Source: G963678255 sp963678255
GTDB taxonomy: Bacteria; Cloacimonadota; Cloacimonadia; Cloacimonadales; WRIO01
Assembly (NCBI GenBank): GCA_963678255.2
Contig: CAXXTW010000002.1
Location: 1,364,001-1,428,000, forward strand
DNA: 64,000 bases
Reading direction: 5' to 3'
Shown: one piece after another, positions 51,904 through 61,657 of the stretch
How positions within the stretch are numbered: position 1 is the stretch's first letter
How the letters are laid out: each line of letters opens with the position of its first letter
Program-made: the position numbers and the translations under genes
Notes under the pieces: model-generated
Told to the model about the DNA's origin: nothing
Databases searched by the model: none
The model's input: only the letters and a program-made list of their open reading frames with translations

Positions 51904-54813
51904 TTAGAAATTATATGATAAACCTAAGATGTAATTACGATCACTGTTAGTGTTTGATGGATTTTTGGTAAATAGATCATGTAAACTTTGAGTTTCAGAA
52001 TATGTATATCCAGGATTGTTGTTTTCTGACAGATCAGTACCATCATAATAAGGTGATCCGGTTCTTGAATATACATTATTTATGTTAGTTTTCTTGAAAA
52101 GATTTTCAATTGTAAAAACCAATCTAATCGCAGAACTACCCTCTTTTGATAATGGGAAAGTCTTTGTTAATTTCAAATCAGCATTACTGGTTGATTCTTT
52201 ACGTTTACTATTAGGCTCTAACAACGTTAATGTTCCTTTTGTGGTTGCTGGAGTGTAAGGAGCACCACTTGAATAGCTATAAGTCAAACTTGCTGTAAAA
52301 TTGTCTAAAGGTAGTATAACTGCAGTAAAAGGAATTAAAAACTGTTCATCTTTATCAATTCTAAAGGTTAAACTAAGATTCATGTTATGTCTGATGTCCC
52401 AATCCAATGGAAATTCTCTAAGATTGGTAGCAAAATCCTGAATTACTACATCTGAATTGTTTCCCTGAGCCCAGGATAAAGAATAGGATGCCTGACCTGA
52501 TATAAAATTTATCAAACGACGAGTTATAGATAAATCTATTCCACGAGCACTGCCATAATCTTCCGAAATAAACTCATACCAATAAACACTTGCTTCTTGA
52601 GCAGATACTACTTTTTTTGTACTGACATAGTTATATATGTTTTTATAATACGCAGTTATATCCATAGAATAATCATCATTAAACTGATGTTGTAATCCAA
52701 CTTCATAAGTAATAGTAATTTGAGGTTCAAGTTTAGGGTTCCCAACAGTTACAGCATTACCTGAGGTATAGGCATCTACTGTATCTCTGGATGTAAAAAT
52801 GTATTGCATTTGTGGTAATTGATTCTGATAATTGTATGCAAAATGCATGACATCAAATTCTGATATCGGATGAGAGACCCCAAGACGAGGAGATATCATT
52901 AACTGAAAACGATCAGATGTTTTGAACTTTCTAGATTTAAAGCTATTGTCATCTTTTAATATTTGATAACTTTCACCTAAATACCACATATCCATACGAA
53001 CACCCATATTGACAATCATACCTTCCCACTCCATTTTATCTTGTAAATAGTATGAAGCTTGTATTGGCTCAGCTTTATAACCATCTCTAGTACCTGATGA
53101 TGCTTTAGCTGCCTGATAATAATCGTCTTGTGTATAAACTTTAGTCGTATCTCCAGTTTCAGGATTAATTTGTATGGAAGTTACATGACCATATGAATCT
53201 AAATATTCATAAAATCTTTTTTCATATATTGTTAAGAATCCGTTTAATTGATTCTTTTCGATTTTGTGTTTTATTACTTCAAAACCTGATTTAAACCCAA
53301 TAAACTGACTTGGCTGATATTCCCAATCGGTTCTTAAATTTATTGAACTAGTTTTATCATCAATAAAATTAGCCCAGATTGTACCAGGTGCATTAAAGTT
53401 TGAAATTGGTCTAGGATCAACTAATCCCCTAATATAGTAACTCCAATAAGATGAATCATAAAAACCATTATCATAGATTCCGTCATTATTTTCATCTATT
53501 GTTGAATATCCAAATTGTCCAGCTAATGGATTAAATTCATGTGTTTTAAACAAATACATATCTTTATCAATCCCTATTGGATTGTTCTTTGTGTCTTTTT
53601 GATAATAACTGCCTTTTATCTTAACATTTGTATTTGTTCCTATTGTATGATCATAGGTTACTAAATATTGTCTCTGATTTGATTCTGCCTGTGCATAATG
53701 TTGTAATGCATATTTCCAGCTATGACTATATGGTGTAGATAATGAACGATCTCCACGAACAGCAAAAGTTACATTTTTTAGTGGATCAAAAGCATACTTT
53801 ACTTTTAAATTCACATTGTAATTATTATTATTCCTGTTTCCAATTTCCAAACCTAAAAAATCATCTCTGCTTTCATATGGATCATATTTTGCATAGGTTA
53901 CGCCAGCAATTGAAGGAATATCTTCATTTGGCTGACTAATATAGTATTTTCTGTAACGGGTATCATCCCATAACCCGGCACCATTAAGAAAGAATGTTAA
54001 ATTCTTTCGTAAACTTCCACCAAATCCACCAAGTAATGGACCACCTAATGAAAATTTGACTTCATCACTGTTTGATCCTTCACTAAGTAAATGATCTGTG
54101 TTAAACTCCAGTTTCCCTTCGTAATTCTCAGATCCATCTTTAGTAACGATACTCACGATACCAGATTGAGCGTTACCATATTCAGCTGTAAAACCACCTG
54201 TCATAACTTTCATGTCTGCAACAGCATCCATATCTACGGAAAGAGCACGTCCTCCATCAACTGGATCAGAAACATTCATGCCATCAACTGTATACTGAAC
54301 CTCAGTCGCTCTACCACCTCGTACATGCAATTCGCCACCTGATGATGAAACACCTGCTTGGATTGCAATTAATCCATTGATATCGCTTACAGCTACATTC
54401 TCCATCTGCTCTGCATTAAATGATTTTTCTGAACCTGTAACAGATTTTTTGATTAAATCTTCTTTGTCAACTACTATAATAGTTTTGCCTTCAAGTGTAG
54501 TCTTAGTTAAAGTAATATTCAAAGTTTTAGTCTCATCAAGTGAAATATGAACATTTTCAATTTCTGATTTTGAATAACCCATCAAGAAACTTAAAACAAC
54601 ATAATTTCCTGGTGGTATGTTAATGATCATAAATCTACCTTGTTCGTCTGTCGCGGCACCTATGGAAGTACCTTTTAACATCACATTTGCATAAGCTATC
54701 GGTGCTCCTTTAGCATCTCTCACTTTACCTGCTAATTTACCAGTTGTCCCAGCATATAGAGACAAACTGAGTAAAGTGATAATGGTGATGAGTATTAGCA
54801 TCTTCTTTTGCAT
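51904..54813 (-). CDS. TonB-dependent outer-membrane receptor with carboxypeptidase-regulatory-like domain
   Basis: This 969-residue protein has a signal peptide (about 1-22), a CarboxypepD_reg-like domain (about 25-110; GKVRDAKGAPIAYANVMLKG, TDEQGRFMIINIPPGNYV), a plug (about 130-235; HVRGGRATEVQYTVDGMNVS, EYGNAQSGIVSIVTKDGS) and a 22-strand barrel ending in the aromatic RNYILGLSYNF. It is SusC/FecA-like, but lacks an evident TonB box and has no SusD partner. It is first in the operon receptor-exbB-exbD-exbD-tonB-secreted protein-porV, so the substrate may be tied to the secreted protein. Substrate unknown. Confidence 0.94.
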   Translation of the reverse strand: MQKKMLILITIITLLSLSLYAGTTGKLAGKVRDAKGAPIAYANVMLKGTSIGAATDEQGRFMIINIPPGNYVVLSFLMGYSKSEIENVHISLDETKTLNITLTKTTLEGKTIIVVDKEDLIKKSVTGSEKSFNAEQMENVAVSDINGLIAIQAGVSSSGGELHVRGGRATEVQYTVDGMNVSDPVDGGRALSVDMDAVADMKVMTGGFTAEYGNAQSGIVSIVTKDGSENYEGKLEFNTDHLLSEGSNSDEVKFSLGGPLLGGFGGSLRKNLTFFLNGAGLWDDTRYRKYYISQPNEDIPSIAGVTYAKYDPYESRDDFLGLEIGNRNNNNYNVNLKVKYAFDPLKNVTFAVRGDRSLSTPYSHSWKYALQHYAQAESNQRQYLVTYDHTIGTNTNVKIKGSYYQKDTKNNPIGIDKDMYLFKTHEFNPLAGQFGYSTIDENNDGIYDNGFYDSSYWSYYIRGLVDPRPISNFNAPGTIWANFIDDKTSSINLRTDWEYQPSQFIGFKSGFEVIKHKIEKNQLNGFLTIYEKRFYEYLDSYGHVTSIQINPETGDTTKVYTQDDYYQAAKASSGTRDGYKAEPIQASYYLQDKMEWEGMIVNMGVRMDMWYLGESYQILKDDNSFKSRKFKTSDRFQLMISPRLGVSHPISEFDVMHFAYNYQNQLPQMQYIFTSRDTVDAYTSGNAVTVGNPKLEPQITITYEVGLQHQFNDDYSMDITAYYKNIYNYVSTKKVVSAQEASVYWYEFISEDYGSARGIDLSITRRLINFISGQASYSLSWAQGNNSDVVIQDFATNLREFPLDWDIRHNMNLSLTFRIDKDEQFLIPFTAVILPLDNFTASLTYSYSSGAPYTPATTKGTLTLLEPNSKRKESTSNADLKLTKTFPLSKEGSSAIRLVFTIENLFKKTNINNVYSRTGSPYYDGTDLSENNNPGYTYSETQSLHDLFTKNPSNTNSDRNYILGLSYNF

Positions 54814-55044
54814 TAATCATCCTCCCTTTATGGATATATCTTCTTAAAACTAAAATCTCTTTTTAAAAAAAAGAGTCTCACTCTATATTACTATATATTT
54901 ATTATATAGCATGATATCCAAAAAATATAGAAAAGCATAGGATTGTCAATTTTTTTCATTATTTTTTTTTAAAACAAACCCTACTTCACTCTATCCTTCT
55001 CTATAACATAAAGTTATTTGTTTTTAATATCATTTTAATAATTA
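54814..55044. other. Intergenic region upstream of the TonB-receptor operon
   Basis: Very AT-rich. On the minus strand a TTGACA (54948-54943 region) and a later TATAAT-like string (near 54905) could serve as promoter parts, but their spacing is wrong for each other. A CTCTTTTT/AAAAAGAG hairpin (54862-54880 region) lies in the probable 5' UTR. No gene. Confidence 0.3.
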
Positions 55045-56061
55045 TTAAAAAATTAACAAAACCCCTTCTGATTGTGTCTTTTTTGCAATTTCTCCAATTT
55101 TTATAGCATTAATTTCGTCCATTAATGCTTTTGAATTGCTTTTTTCTACTACTATGATGAAACCTATTCCCATATTGAATGCTCTAAAAGCTTCTTCAAT
55201 TTTTATGCCACTTTCTTTTTGCATCAATTGAAAGACTTCTGGAATTTCCCAGGATTTTACGTTGATTTGTGCTTCCAATTCTTTTGGCAATACTCTTTTC
55301 AAATTTCCAGGTATGCCTCCACCAGTAATATGTGCCATTCCATGAATAACATTAGGGTCTAAATGATTTCTTAAAATCGAATAATAAGATGGATGTATCT
55401 TTAATAATGCTTCTCCAACTGTCATTCCCAATTCTGAAAGATAATCATCAACTCTCTTTCCCATTTTTTCAAAAAATATCTTTCTGGCTAATGAGTATCC
55501 ATTTGTATGTAAACCATTACCTATTAATCCAAGAACAACATCACCTTCAACTATCTTTTCTCCAGTAATTAATCTATCTTTTTCTACTAAACCAACTATT
55601 GTTCCTACAAGATCAATATCATCTTCAGAATAAATGCCTGGCATCTCAGCCATTTCACCACCAATTAATGACATTTCATTCTCAATACAAGCTTTTGTCA
55701 TTCCTGAGATAACCTTTTCTACTTTTACTGGATCTAATTTATCACAACCAATATAATCCATAAAAAACTGTGGAACAGCACCTTGTACTAATATATCATT
55801 CACACAATGATTTGCTAAATCCTGACCAATAGTATCATAAACTCCTGCCATTTTAGCAACTATCAATTTGGTACCAACTCCATCAGTGCTGGACACCATG
55901 ACTGGTTTTTTCCACTTTTCCAAATCTAATTGATAAAGTCCACCAAAAGACCCGATTTCTGCTAACACATTCTTATTAAATGTTTTCTTAACATGACCTT
56001 TAATTCTTTGAACAGCTTCTTCTCCTGCTGCAATATTAACTCCTGAAGATTTGTAATCCAT
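55045..56061 (-). CDS. purM: Phosphoribosylformylglycinamidine cyclo-ligase (AIR synthetase)
   Basis: The 338-residue enzyme matches PurM: SSGVNIAAGEEAVQRIK at the N-terminus, STDGVGTKLIVAKMAG, NHCVNDILVQGAVPQFFMDY, GGEMAEMPGIY, GNGLHTNGYSLARK and HITGGGIPGNLKRVLP. It closes the imidazole ring in step five of purine synthesis using ATP. It is the last gene of the glyS-to-purM minus-strand cluster, 8 bases after the PfkB gene. Together with xpt elsewhere in the window it covers de novo and salvage purine supply. Confidence 0.97.
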   Translation of the reverse strand: MDYKSSGVNIAAGEEAVQRIKGHVKKTFNKNVLAEIGSFGGLYQLDLEKWKKPVMVSSTDGVGTKLIVAKMAGVYDTIGQDLANHCVNDILVQGAVPQFFMDYIGCDKLDPVKVEKVISGMTKACIENEMSLIGGEMAEMPGIYSEDDIDLVGTIVGLVEKDRLITGEKIVEGDVVLGLIGNGLHTNGYSLARKIFFEKMGKRVDDYLSELGMTVGEALLKIHPSYYSILRNHLDPNVIHGMAHITGGGIPGNLKRVLPKELEAQINVKSWEIPEVFQLMQKESGIKIEEAFRAFNMGIGFIIVVEKSNSKALMDEINAIKIGEIAKKTQSEGVLLIF

Positions 56062-56069
56062 ACTTCTTC

Positions 56070-56972
56070 CTATATCTCTATTTTCATATTAGTTAACAAT
56101 TCATTAATTCTTTCATTGATTGCTTTTTCTTCAGCATTTTTTAAAGAATCTACACTAAATGATTGAATATCAAAGGATGCTGTTACTGTTCCCCTTAACA
56201 TAGCTTTTTGAATTACTGGCCAATCCATTGAATCTGAATTTGCAAGAATGCTCAAAAATCCTCCTGCAAAAGAATCCCCAGCACCGGTTGGATCAATGAC
56301 CTCTTGAATCGGATAAACTGGTGTATAAAACATACGATCTTGTGAAATGGCGACAGCACCATGTTCTCCTCGTTTGATCACCAATAACTCAGGACCTGAT
56401 TTTAACACTTTTTCTGACGCACGGTAAATATTGGTTTCACCAGTCAATTGCTTAATCTCATCCTCGTTTATAAATAATATATTTACTTGTTTTATTACTT
56501 CTTTTAATAATTCAGGTGTTTTCTCTATCCAAAAATTCATGGTATCACAAGCAACACATTTTGTTTTTTTCATTTCGGATAAAACTTTTAATTGTAATAT
56601 TGGATGAATGTTCCCAAGAAAAAGATAAGGACATTCTTGATAACTTTTAGGAATCTTTGGATCAAAATCACCAAATACATTTAGTTGAGTGTCGATTGTT
56701 TGAGCTTTATTAAAATCAGTGTATTCACCTTTCCATTTAAATGTTAATCCTTCTGCTTTTTCTAATCCTGAGATATCTATCCCTTCTTCATCTAATATTC
56801 TAAAATGTTGAGAAGTAAAATCTTCTCCAACCACACCAACAATCCCTGTTTTGATTAGTTTTGATGAAGCTATTGATGCATAGATTGCTGATCCTCCCAA
56901 CGAATTATGGACTTCTCCTGAAGGTGTTTTTACATCATCTAATGCAATTGAGCCTACTATCACTAATTTCAT
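56070..56972 (-). CDS. PfkB-family carbohydrate/nucleoside kinase
   Basis: The 300-residue protein is a ribokinase-fold kinase with MKLVIVGSIALDDVKTPSGE (substrate-lid start), NSLGGSAIYASIASSK, GVVGEDF, and the PfkB signature DPTGAGDSFAGGFLS containing the catalytic Asp. ATG 56972 follows GAGG by five bases; the longer frame to 57122 runs into the upstream small gene. Substrate (a sugar, adenosine or similar) cannot be read. It lies between a small membrane gene and purM, so a role in nucleotide metabolism is possible. Confidence 0.9.
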   Translation of the reverse strand: MKLVIVGSIALDDVKTPSGEVHNSLGGSAIYASIASSKLIKTGIVGVVGEDFTSQHFRILDEEGIDISGLEKAEGLTFKWKGEYTDFNKAQTIDTQLNVFGDFDPKIPKSYQECPYLFLGNIHPILQLKVLSEMKKTKCVACDTMNFWIEKTPELLKEVIKQVNILFINEDEIKQLTGETNIYRASEKVLKSGPELLVIKRGEHGAVAISQDRMFYTPVYPIQEVIDPTGAGDSFAGGFLSILANSDSMDWPVIQKAMLRGTVTASFDIQSFSVDSLKNAEEKAINERINELLTNMKIEI

Positions 56973-56986
56973 GATAACCTCATTAT

Positions 56987-57187
56987 TTATTTTGTATTTT
57001 GATGAGTGGTTTTTCCTCCACTCATAAACCATAATATGTTTTCCACACTCTTTGATGAAAACTGCGTTGCAAAATATAAAACCATTAGTACTATTATTAT
57101 TTTTATTGCAAGACCTGACCATCCTCCATATCGTGCAGAACGGTTTCCTTCACGTCTTCTCTCAATCTCTTCTCTAAATAGTTTCAT
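56987..57187 (-). CDS. Small single-pass membrane protein, unknown function
   Basis: The 66-residue protein has a charged N-terminus (MKLFREEIERRREGNRSARY) and one transmembrane helix (about 25-43, GLAIKIIIVLMVLYFATQF). ATG 57187 has a GAGG site at good spacing, and the gene fills a gap between the aminotransferase and PfkB genes with 28- and 14-base intergenic spacers. It looks real but belongs to no family I recognise. Confidence 0.6.
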   Translation of the reverse strand: MKLFREEIERRREGNRSARYGGWSGLAIKIIIVLMVLYFATQFSSKSVENILWFMSGGKTTHQNTK

Positions 57188-57215
57188 AATTCCTCATTTT
57201 CTTTCAAGTCAAAAA

Positions 57216-58415
57216 CTATAAGATACTCTTCAATCCTTCTTCAAATCGATGAACACCTTTTATTAGATTATCCATGCTATTTGCATAGGAAAAACGTATA
57301 ATGTCATCCAATCCAAATGAATCTCCAGCTACACAAGCAATATGATAATTCTCTAATAAATACATAGACAAGTCTGTAGAACTTTTAAGACCCTTTTTAT
57401 TACGAGAAAGATACCATTTTACATTAGGAACAACGTAAAATGCTCCTTCTGGTTCACTGCAAGCTACATGTTCTATTGCTCGTAAAGCTTTTACCAAAAA
57501 TTGTTTACGTTTTTCAAATTCTATTCTCATTCTCTCTAAAGATCCATCATCTTTTCTTAATGCTGTTACTGTTGCTTTCTGAGTGATAGAATTTACATTA
57601 GAGCTTGCATGCTCTTGTATTCTTGCTGCTGCTTTCATTATCTCCAATGGTCCTGCTGAATATCCTAAACGCCATCCTGTCATGGCATAAGCTTTTGAAA
57701 CACCATTGATTATTATTGTTTGATTTTTGATACCTTCTGATATCTGTGCTATAGATATGTGTTTCTTACCTTCATATACTAACTTTTCGTATATTTCGTC
57801 TGAAATAACCAATATCTCATATTTCTCACATACCTGAGCAAGATCTTTCAATTCTTCATAAGAATATACTGATCCCGTCGGGTTATTTGGAGAATTTAAG
57901 ATTAATGCTTTAACTGGCTCATTTACAATTATTGCCTCTTCTAATTCTTGAGCGGTAATTTTATACTTATTCTCTTCTTTTGTAGGGACAAATACTGATA
58001 TTCCTGAAGCTAAATTTACTTGTGAAGGATAACTCACCCAATATGGAGAAGGTAATATGACCTTATCTCCTGGATTTAATATGGCCATTAAAACGTAAAC
58101 AATTGAAGCCTTTGCACCAGGAGAGACTAATATTTGATCTGGTGAATAATCAAGCTGATTATCTATTCTAAATTTTTCACTTATTGCTTTCCTTAATTCA
58201 GGTATGCCTGCATTAGCTGTATATCTTGTAAAATTTGCATCGATAGCTTCTTTAGCTGATTCTTTTATATAGTCAGGTGTATTAAAATCGGGTTCACCTA
58301 CTCCAAAATTGATTACATCTATACCAGATGACATCATTTCCTTTGCTTTATTGGATATTGTTAAAGTAGGACTCGGAGGAATTATTTTTGCACGTTCAGA
58401 TATTTCTAATTTCAT
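57216..58415 (-). CDS. Class I aspartate aminotransferase
   Basis: This 399-residue PLP enzyme of the aspartate aminotransferase Ib type has INFGVGEPDFNTPDYIKESA, LNSPNNPTGSVYSYEEL, VISDEIYEKLVYEGK, and the PLP lysine in NGVSKAYAMTGWRLGYSAGP. Arg387-like IIRFSYANS follows near the end. It probably interconverts aspartate/2-oxoglutarate with oxaloacetate/glutamate. The gene is 137 bases after pta, with no terminator seen between them. Confidence 0.94.
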   Translation of the reverse strand: MKLEISERAKIIPPSPTLTISNKAKEMMSSGIDVINFGVGEPDFNTPDYIKESAKEAIDANFTRYTANAGIPELRKAISEKFRIDNQLDYSPDQILVSPGAKASIVYVLMAILNPGDKVILPSPYWVSYPSQVNLASGISVFVPTKEENKYKITAQELEEAIIVNEPVKALILNSPNNPTGSVYSYEELKDLAQVCEKYEILVISDEIYEKLVYEGKKHISIAQISEGIKNQTIIINGVSKAYAMTGWRLGYSAGPLEIMKAAARIQEHASSNVNSITQKATVTALRKDDGSLERMRIEFEKRKQFLVKALRAIEHVACSEPEGAFYVVPNVKWYLSRNKKGLKSSTDLSMYLLENYHIACVAGDSFGLDDIIRFSYANSMDNLIKGVHRFEEGLKSIL

Positions 58416-58552
58416 ATACTCTCCTCATTTTTCTTTTAAAAACAGAATTAATTCAAAATATTGCCTTAAAATAGCCTTATTCATACTCTTAATCTTTAAC
58501 CTTAGCTTTTTTGTTATCTGATCTTAAAAGCTATTTTTTTGTGCTTGTTTTT

Positions 58553-59545
58553 TTATCCCTGAGAAATTAATAAGACTAAAGCAGTTGTATTAATGATATC
58601 ATCTGTGGAACAACCTCTTGAAAGATCACAGACAGGTAATGCTAAACCCTGTATTACAGGTCCTATAGCTTCTGCATTAGCAAATCTCTGTACTAATTTG
58701 TAACCAATATTCCCTGCTTGTAAATCAGGAAATACTAATACATTAGCCTGACCTGCTACTTTACTATTTGGAGCTTTAGATTTTCCTACCTTTGGTACAA
58801 TTGCTGCATCTAATTGAAGCTCTCCATCAAACTCAAAAGATACTTTTCTCTCTTCTAATATTTTATAAGTGTCTCGTACTTTATCTACTAATTCGTGCTC
58901 TGCTGAACCCTTTGTTGAAAACGATAATAACGCTACTTTTGGCTCATCACCTAAAAGTGCTTTTCTTGTTTGAGCTGTACTCATAGCAATATCAGCTAGT
59001 TGTTCGGCTGTTGGATTTGGTACAACAGCACAATCTGCAAATAAGAAAACTCTGTCTTCTCCCATAAAATTAGGTGTTACCATAATAAAAGAACTTGAGA
59101 CTGTTTTTAACCCTGCTGTTACACCTATCACTTGTAAAGCTGCCCTTAAAACATCGCCCGTTGTATTAGCTGCCCCTGCAACCATACCATTAACTCTTTT
59201 AAATTGAACTAATAATGCTCCAAAAAATAAGTTTTGTTTAACGATATCTCTAGCTTCATCTTCACTCAATCCTTTACTTTTTCTCTTATTGTAAAAAAAC
59301 TTTACAAAGGTTTCTATTTCAGAATATGTTTCTGGATTAATAATCTCCACACCTTCTAAATTTACTCCCCACATATTAGCATCTGCTATTACTTTGTCGG
59401 GATCTCCAACAAGTACGACATGAGCTAATTGTTCTCGTGTAATAATCTCTGAGGCTCTGACTGTTCTCTCATCAAAAGATTCAGGTAAAACAATCGATCC
59501 TTTTAAAGCTTTGGCTTTTTCCTTGAACATTGAAACGATGTCCAT
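58553..59545 (-). CDS. pta: Phosphate acetyltransferase
   Basis: This 330-residue enzyme of the PTA_PTB family has SIVLPESFDERTVRASEII at the N-terminus, NGMVAGAANTTGDVLRAALQ, FADCAVVPNPTAEQLADIA, ALLSFSTKGSAEH, and the C-terminal FPDLQAGNIGYKLVQRFA. It converts acetyl-CoA and phosphate to acetyl phosphate, usually with an acetate kinase that is not in this window. Short single-domain form (about 330 residues, no DRTGG domain). AGGAG precedes the ATG; it lies 18 bases after glyS. Confidence 0.96.
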   Translation of the reverse strand: MDIVSMFKEKAKALKGSIVLPESFDERTVRASEIITREQLAHVVLVGDPDKVIADANMWGVNLEGVEIINPETYSEIETFVKFFYNKRKSKGLSEDEARDIVKQNLFFGALLVQFKRVNGMVAGAANTTGDVLRAALQVIGVTAGLKTVSSSFIMVTPNFMGEDRVFLFADCAVVPNPTAEQLADIAMSTAQTRKALLGDEPKVALLSFSTKGSAEHELVDKVRDTYKILEERKVSFEFDGELQLDAAIVPKVGKSKAPNSKVAGQANVLVFPDLQAGNIGYKLVQRFANAEAIGPVIQGLALPVCDLSRGCSTDDIINTTALVLLISQG

Positions 59546-59563
59546 CTTTAACTCCTATTTATT

Positions 59564-61657
59564 TCATTGAACTTCATTAATTATTTTGCTGATATCTGCA
59601 ATTTTCAAAAATAGTGACCGAATCAATTGCAATAATGCATATCGATTGTTCTTTTTACTTTGATCTTCACAATTCACTAATACTTTATCAAAAAATAGAT
59701 CTATATATTGACTAAACGGGACAAGTGCATTTAATGATCGTTTATAATCTAACATCACCAAACATTGGGAAATCTCTCCCTCTAAATTTTTATATTCTTT
59801 ATACAACAAGGCTTCTTCTTTCATTTCAAAAAGATTATCGTTGATCTCAAATTCCTCTTTAGTTTTTTCTATAATATTGGATACTCTTTTAAATCCTGAT
59901 ACAAGTTTATTGAAATCATCCTGAGATTTCATTTCACTAATATCTTTAGCTCTTTGAATGATTTCTTTTATATTACCCCAATTTAAATGAGATAAACTAT
60001 CTATTACATCGTATTCTATTCCTTTTTGTTCCATCAACCAACGAACTCTTTGTTTAAAGAACTCTTCCACAATATTTTTATTAAAGTTTTTCTCTGATAA
60101 TTTCCCATCCAGAAGATCATAAGATATTTGTATCAATTTATTTAGATCTATTGAAAGATTTCTTTCATCAATGATCTGCACCACCCCATTAGCCGCTCTT
60201 CTTAAAGCAAAAGGATCATTGGATCCTGTGGGAACTAAATTTACGGCAATGATACCACAAACTGTATCTATCTTATCAGCTATCGCAACAATTGATGAAA
60301 CGAGACTAGAAGGTAATCCATCATTCTGTCCTCTGGGCATGTAATGTTCATAAATCGCGGTAGCCACCTCAATATCTTCTTTGTGTAATAATGCGTATTT
60401 CATTCCAATATAGCCTTGAAGCTTTGTAAACTCTTTTTCTCCTAACATCAATGTAACTAAATCAGCCTTGCTTAAATGAGCTGATCTAATGATTTTCTGT
60501 GTGGTAAGAGAATCTAATCCTAAAGATTGACTTATTGCTAATGATAACTTCTTGATACGTTCTGTTTTCTCCAATATAGTGCCTAATTTTGCCTGAAATA
60601 CCACTTCATTTAATTTTGATACATAACTGTCTAAACTCTTCTTAGTATCTTCATGATAATAAAATTCTGCATCTTCGAGTCGAGCACGTACTACCTTCTC
60701 GTTACCTATTCTAATAGTTTCTGATGAATAGGGCGCTCCATTTGATACAAATACAAAATAATTGCTCAGTTGATTGTTTTCGTCTAAAACTGCGAAATAT
60801 TTCTGATTCTGGGTTAAGGTGGATGTAATTATTTTTTCGGGTAAAAATAAATATTTAGATTCATAACTGGAAATTACTGCTGTCGGAAATTCTACTAAAT
60901 CTGTCACTTGATCCAATAATCGTTCATCTTCTAATATCTTAAATTTTGATTCTTTAAAAAGTTCTTTCATCTGTTTCTTGATCATCAGTTTTCGTTCTTC
61001 ACGATCAGCTACGACTGCTCCCATCTTTAGGACTAAAGGATAATCGTCAGCATGATCAATTATGATTGGATGTTCTAGAATTATAAATCGATTCCCCTGA
61101 GATACTTGTCCTGTCTGAATGTTCTCTAGTTTAAAATCTATTATCTTATCATCTAACAAAGCAATTATCCATCGAATAGGTCGTGCAAAAGAAAAAGATG
61201 TGTCTCCCCATTTCATTGATTTTGGGAAGTTTAATTTCTCAAAACATATTTTTATTATTCGAGGTAATAACTCCTCGCTACTTTGACCCTTTATCTCAAT
61301 ATTTACAGCAATATATTCACCTTTGCTAGTTTCCTTAATAAAAACTTGATCTTCTTTTGCTCCAGCTCCCTGAAGAAAACCTAAACCTGCTTTGGTTAAT
61401 TGTCCATTTTCATCAAAAGCTACTCGCTTCGCTGGTCCTACTTTCTCTATATGCTCATCTTTCTGAGACGATTGTAAGCTGTTAATTTTTATTGCCAGAC
61501 GGCGAGGGGTTGAATAAGTATTTATTTCTGTATAGGATAACTTATTTTCAGTTAATTGATTCATCATCGTTTCTTTTAATTTTTGTATAGCATTGCTTAT
61601 ATATCCGGCTGGAATTTCTTCCACTCCTATTTCAAGCAGAAAATTCTTAGTCAACAC
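59564..61657 (-). CDS. glyS: Glycyl-tRNA synthetase beta subunit
   Basis: This 697-residue protein matches the GlyS beta chain: LLEIGVEEIPAGYISNAIQK at the N-terminus, STPRRLAIKI, FPKSMKWGDTSFSFARPIRW, VEFPTAVISSYESKYLFLP (B3/4-like region), DLVTLMLGEKEFTKLQGYIG (HD-like), and a C-terminal DALR-like anticodon part. It starts at GTG 61657 with GAGGT upstream. The alpha chain gene glyQ, which normally precedes it directly, is absent: 636 bases upstream hold no gene. A separate glyQ must exist elsewhere. Confidence 0.96.
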   Translation of the reverse strand: MLTKNFLLEIGVEEIPAGYISNAIQKLKETMMNQLTENKLSYTEINTYSTPRRLAIKINSLQSSQKDEHIEKVGPAKRVAFDENGQLTKAGLGFLQGAGAKEDQVFIKETSKGEYIAVNIEIKGQSSEELLPRIIKICFEKLNFPKSMKWGDTSFSFARPIRWIIALLDDKIIDFKLENIQTGQVSQGNRFIILEHPIIIDHADDYPLVLKMGAVVADREERKLMIKKQMKELFKESKFKILEDERLLDQVTDLVEFPTAVISSYESKYLFLPEKIITSTLTQNQKYFAVLDENNQLSNYFVFVSNGAPYSSETIRIGNEKVVRARLEDAEFYYHEDTKKSLDSYVSKLNEVVFQAKLGTILEKTERIKKLSLAISQSLGLDSLTTQKIIRSAHLSKADLVTLMLGEKEFTKLQGYIGMKYALLHKEDIEVATAIYEHYMPRGQNDGLPSSLVSSIVAIADKIDTVCGIIAVNLVPTGSNDPFALRRAANGVVQIIDERNLSIDLNKLIQISYDLLDGKLSEKNFNKNIVEEFFKQRVRWLMEQKGIEYDVIDSLSHLNWGNIKEIIQRAKDISEMKSQDDFNKLVSGFKRVSNIIEKTKEEFEINDNLFEMKEEALLYKEYKNLEGEISQCLVMLDYKRSLNALVPFSQYIDLFFDKVLVNCEDQSKKNNRYALLQLIRSLFLKIADISKIINEVQ

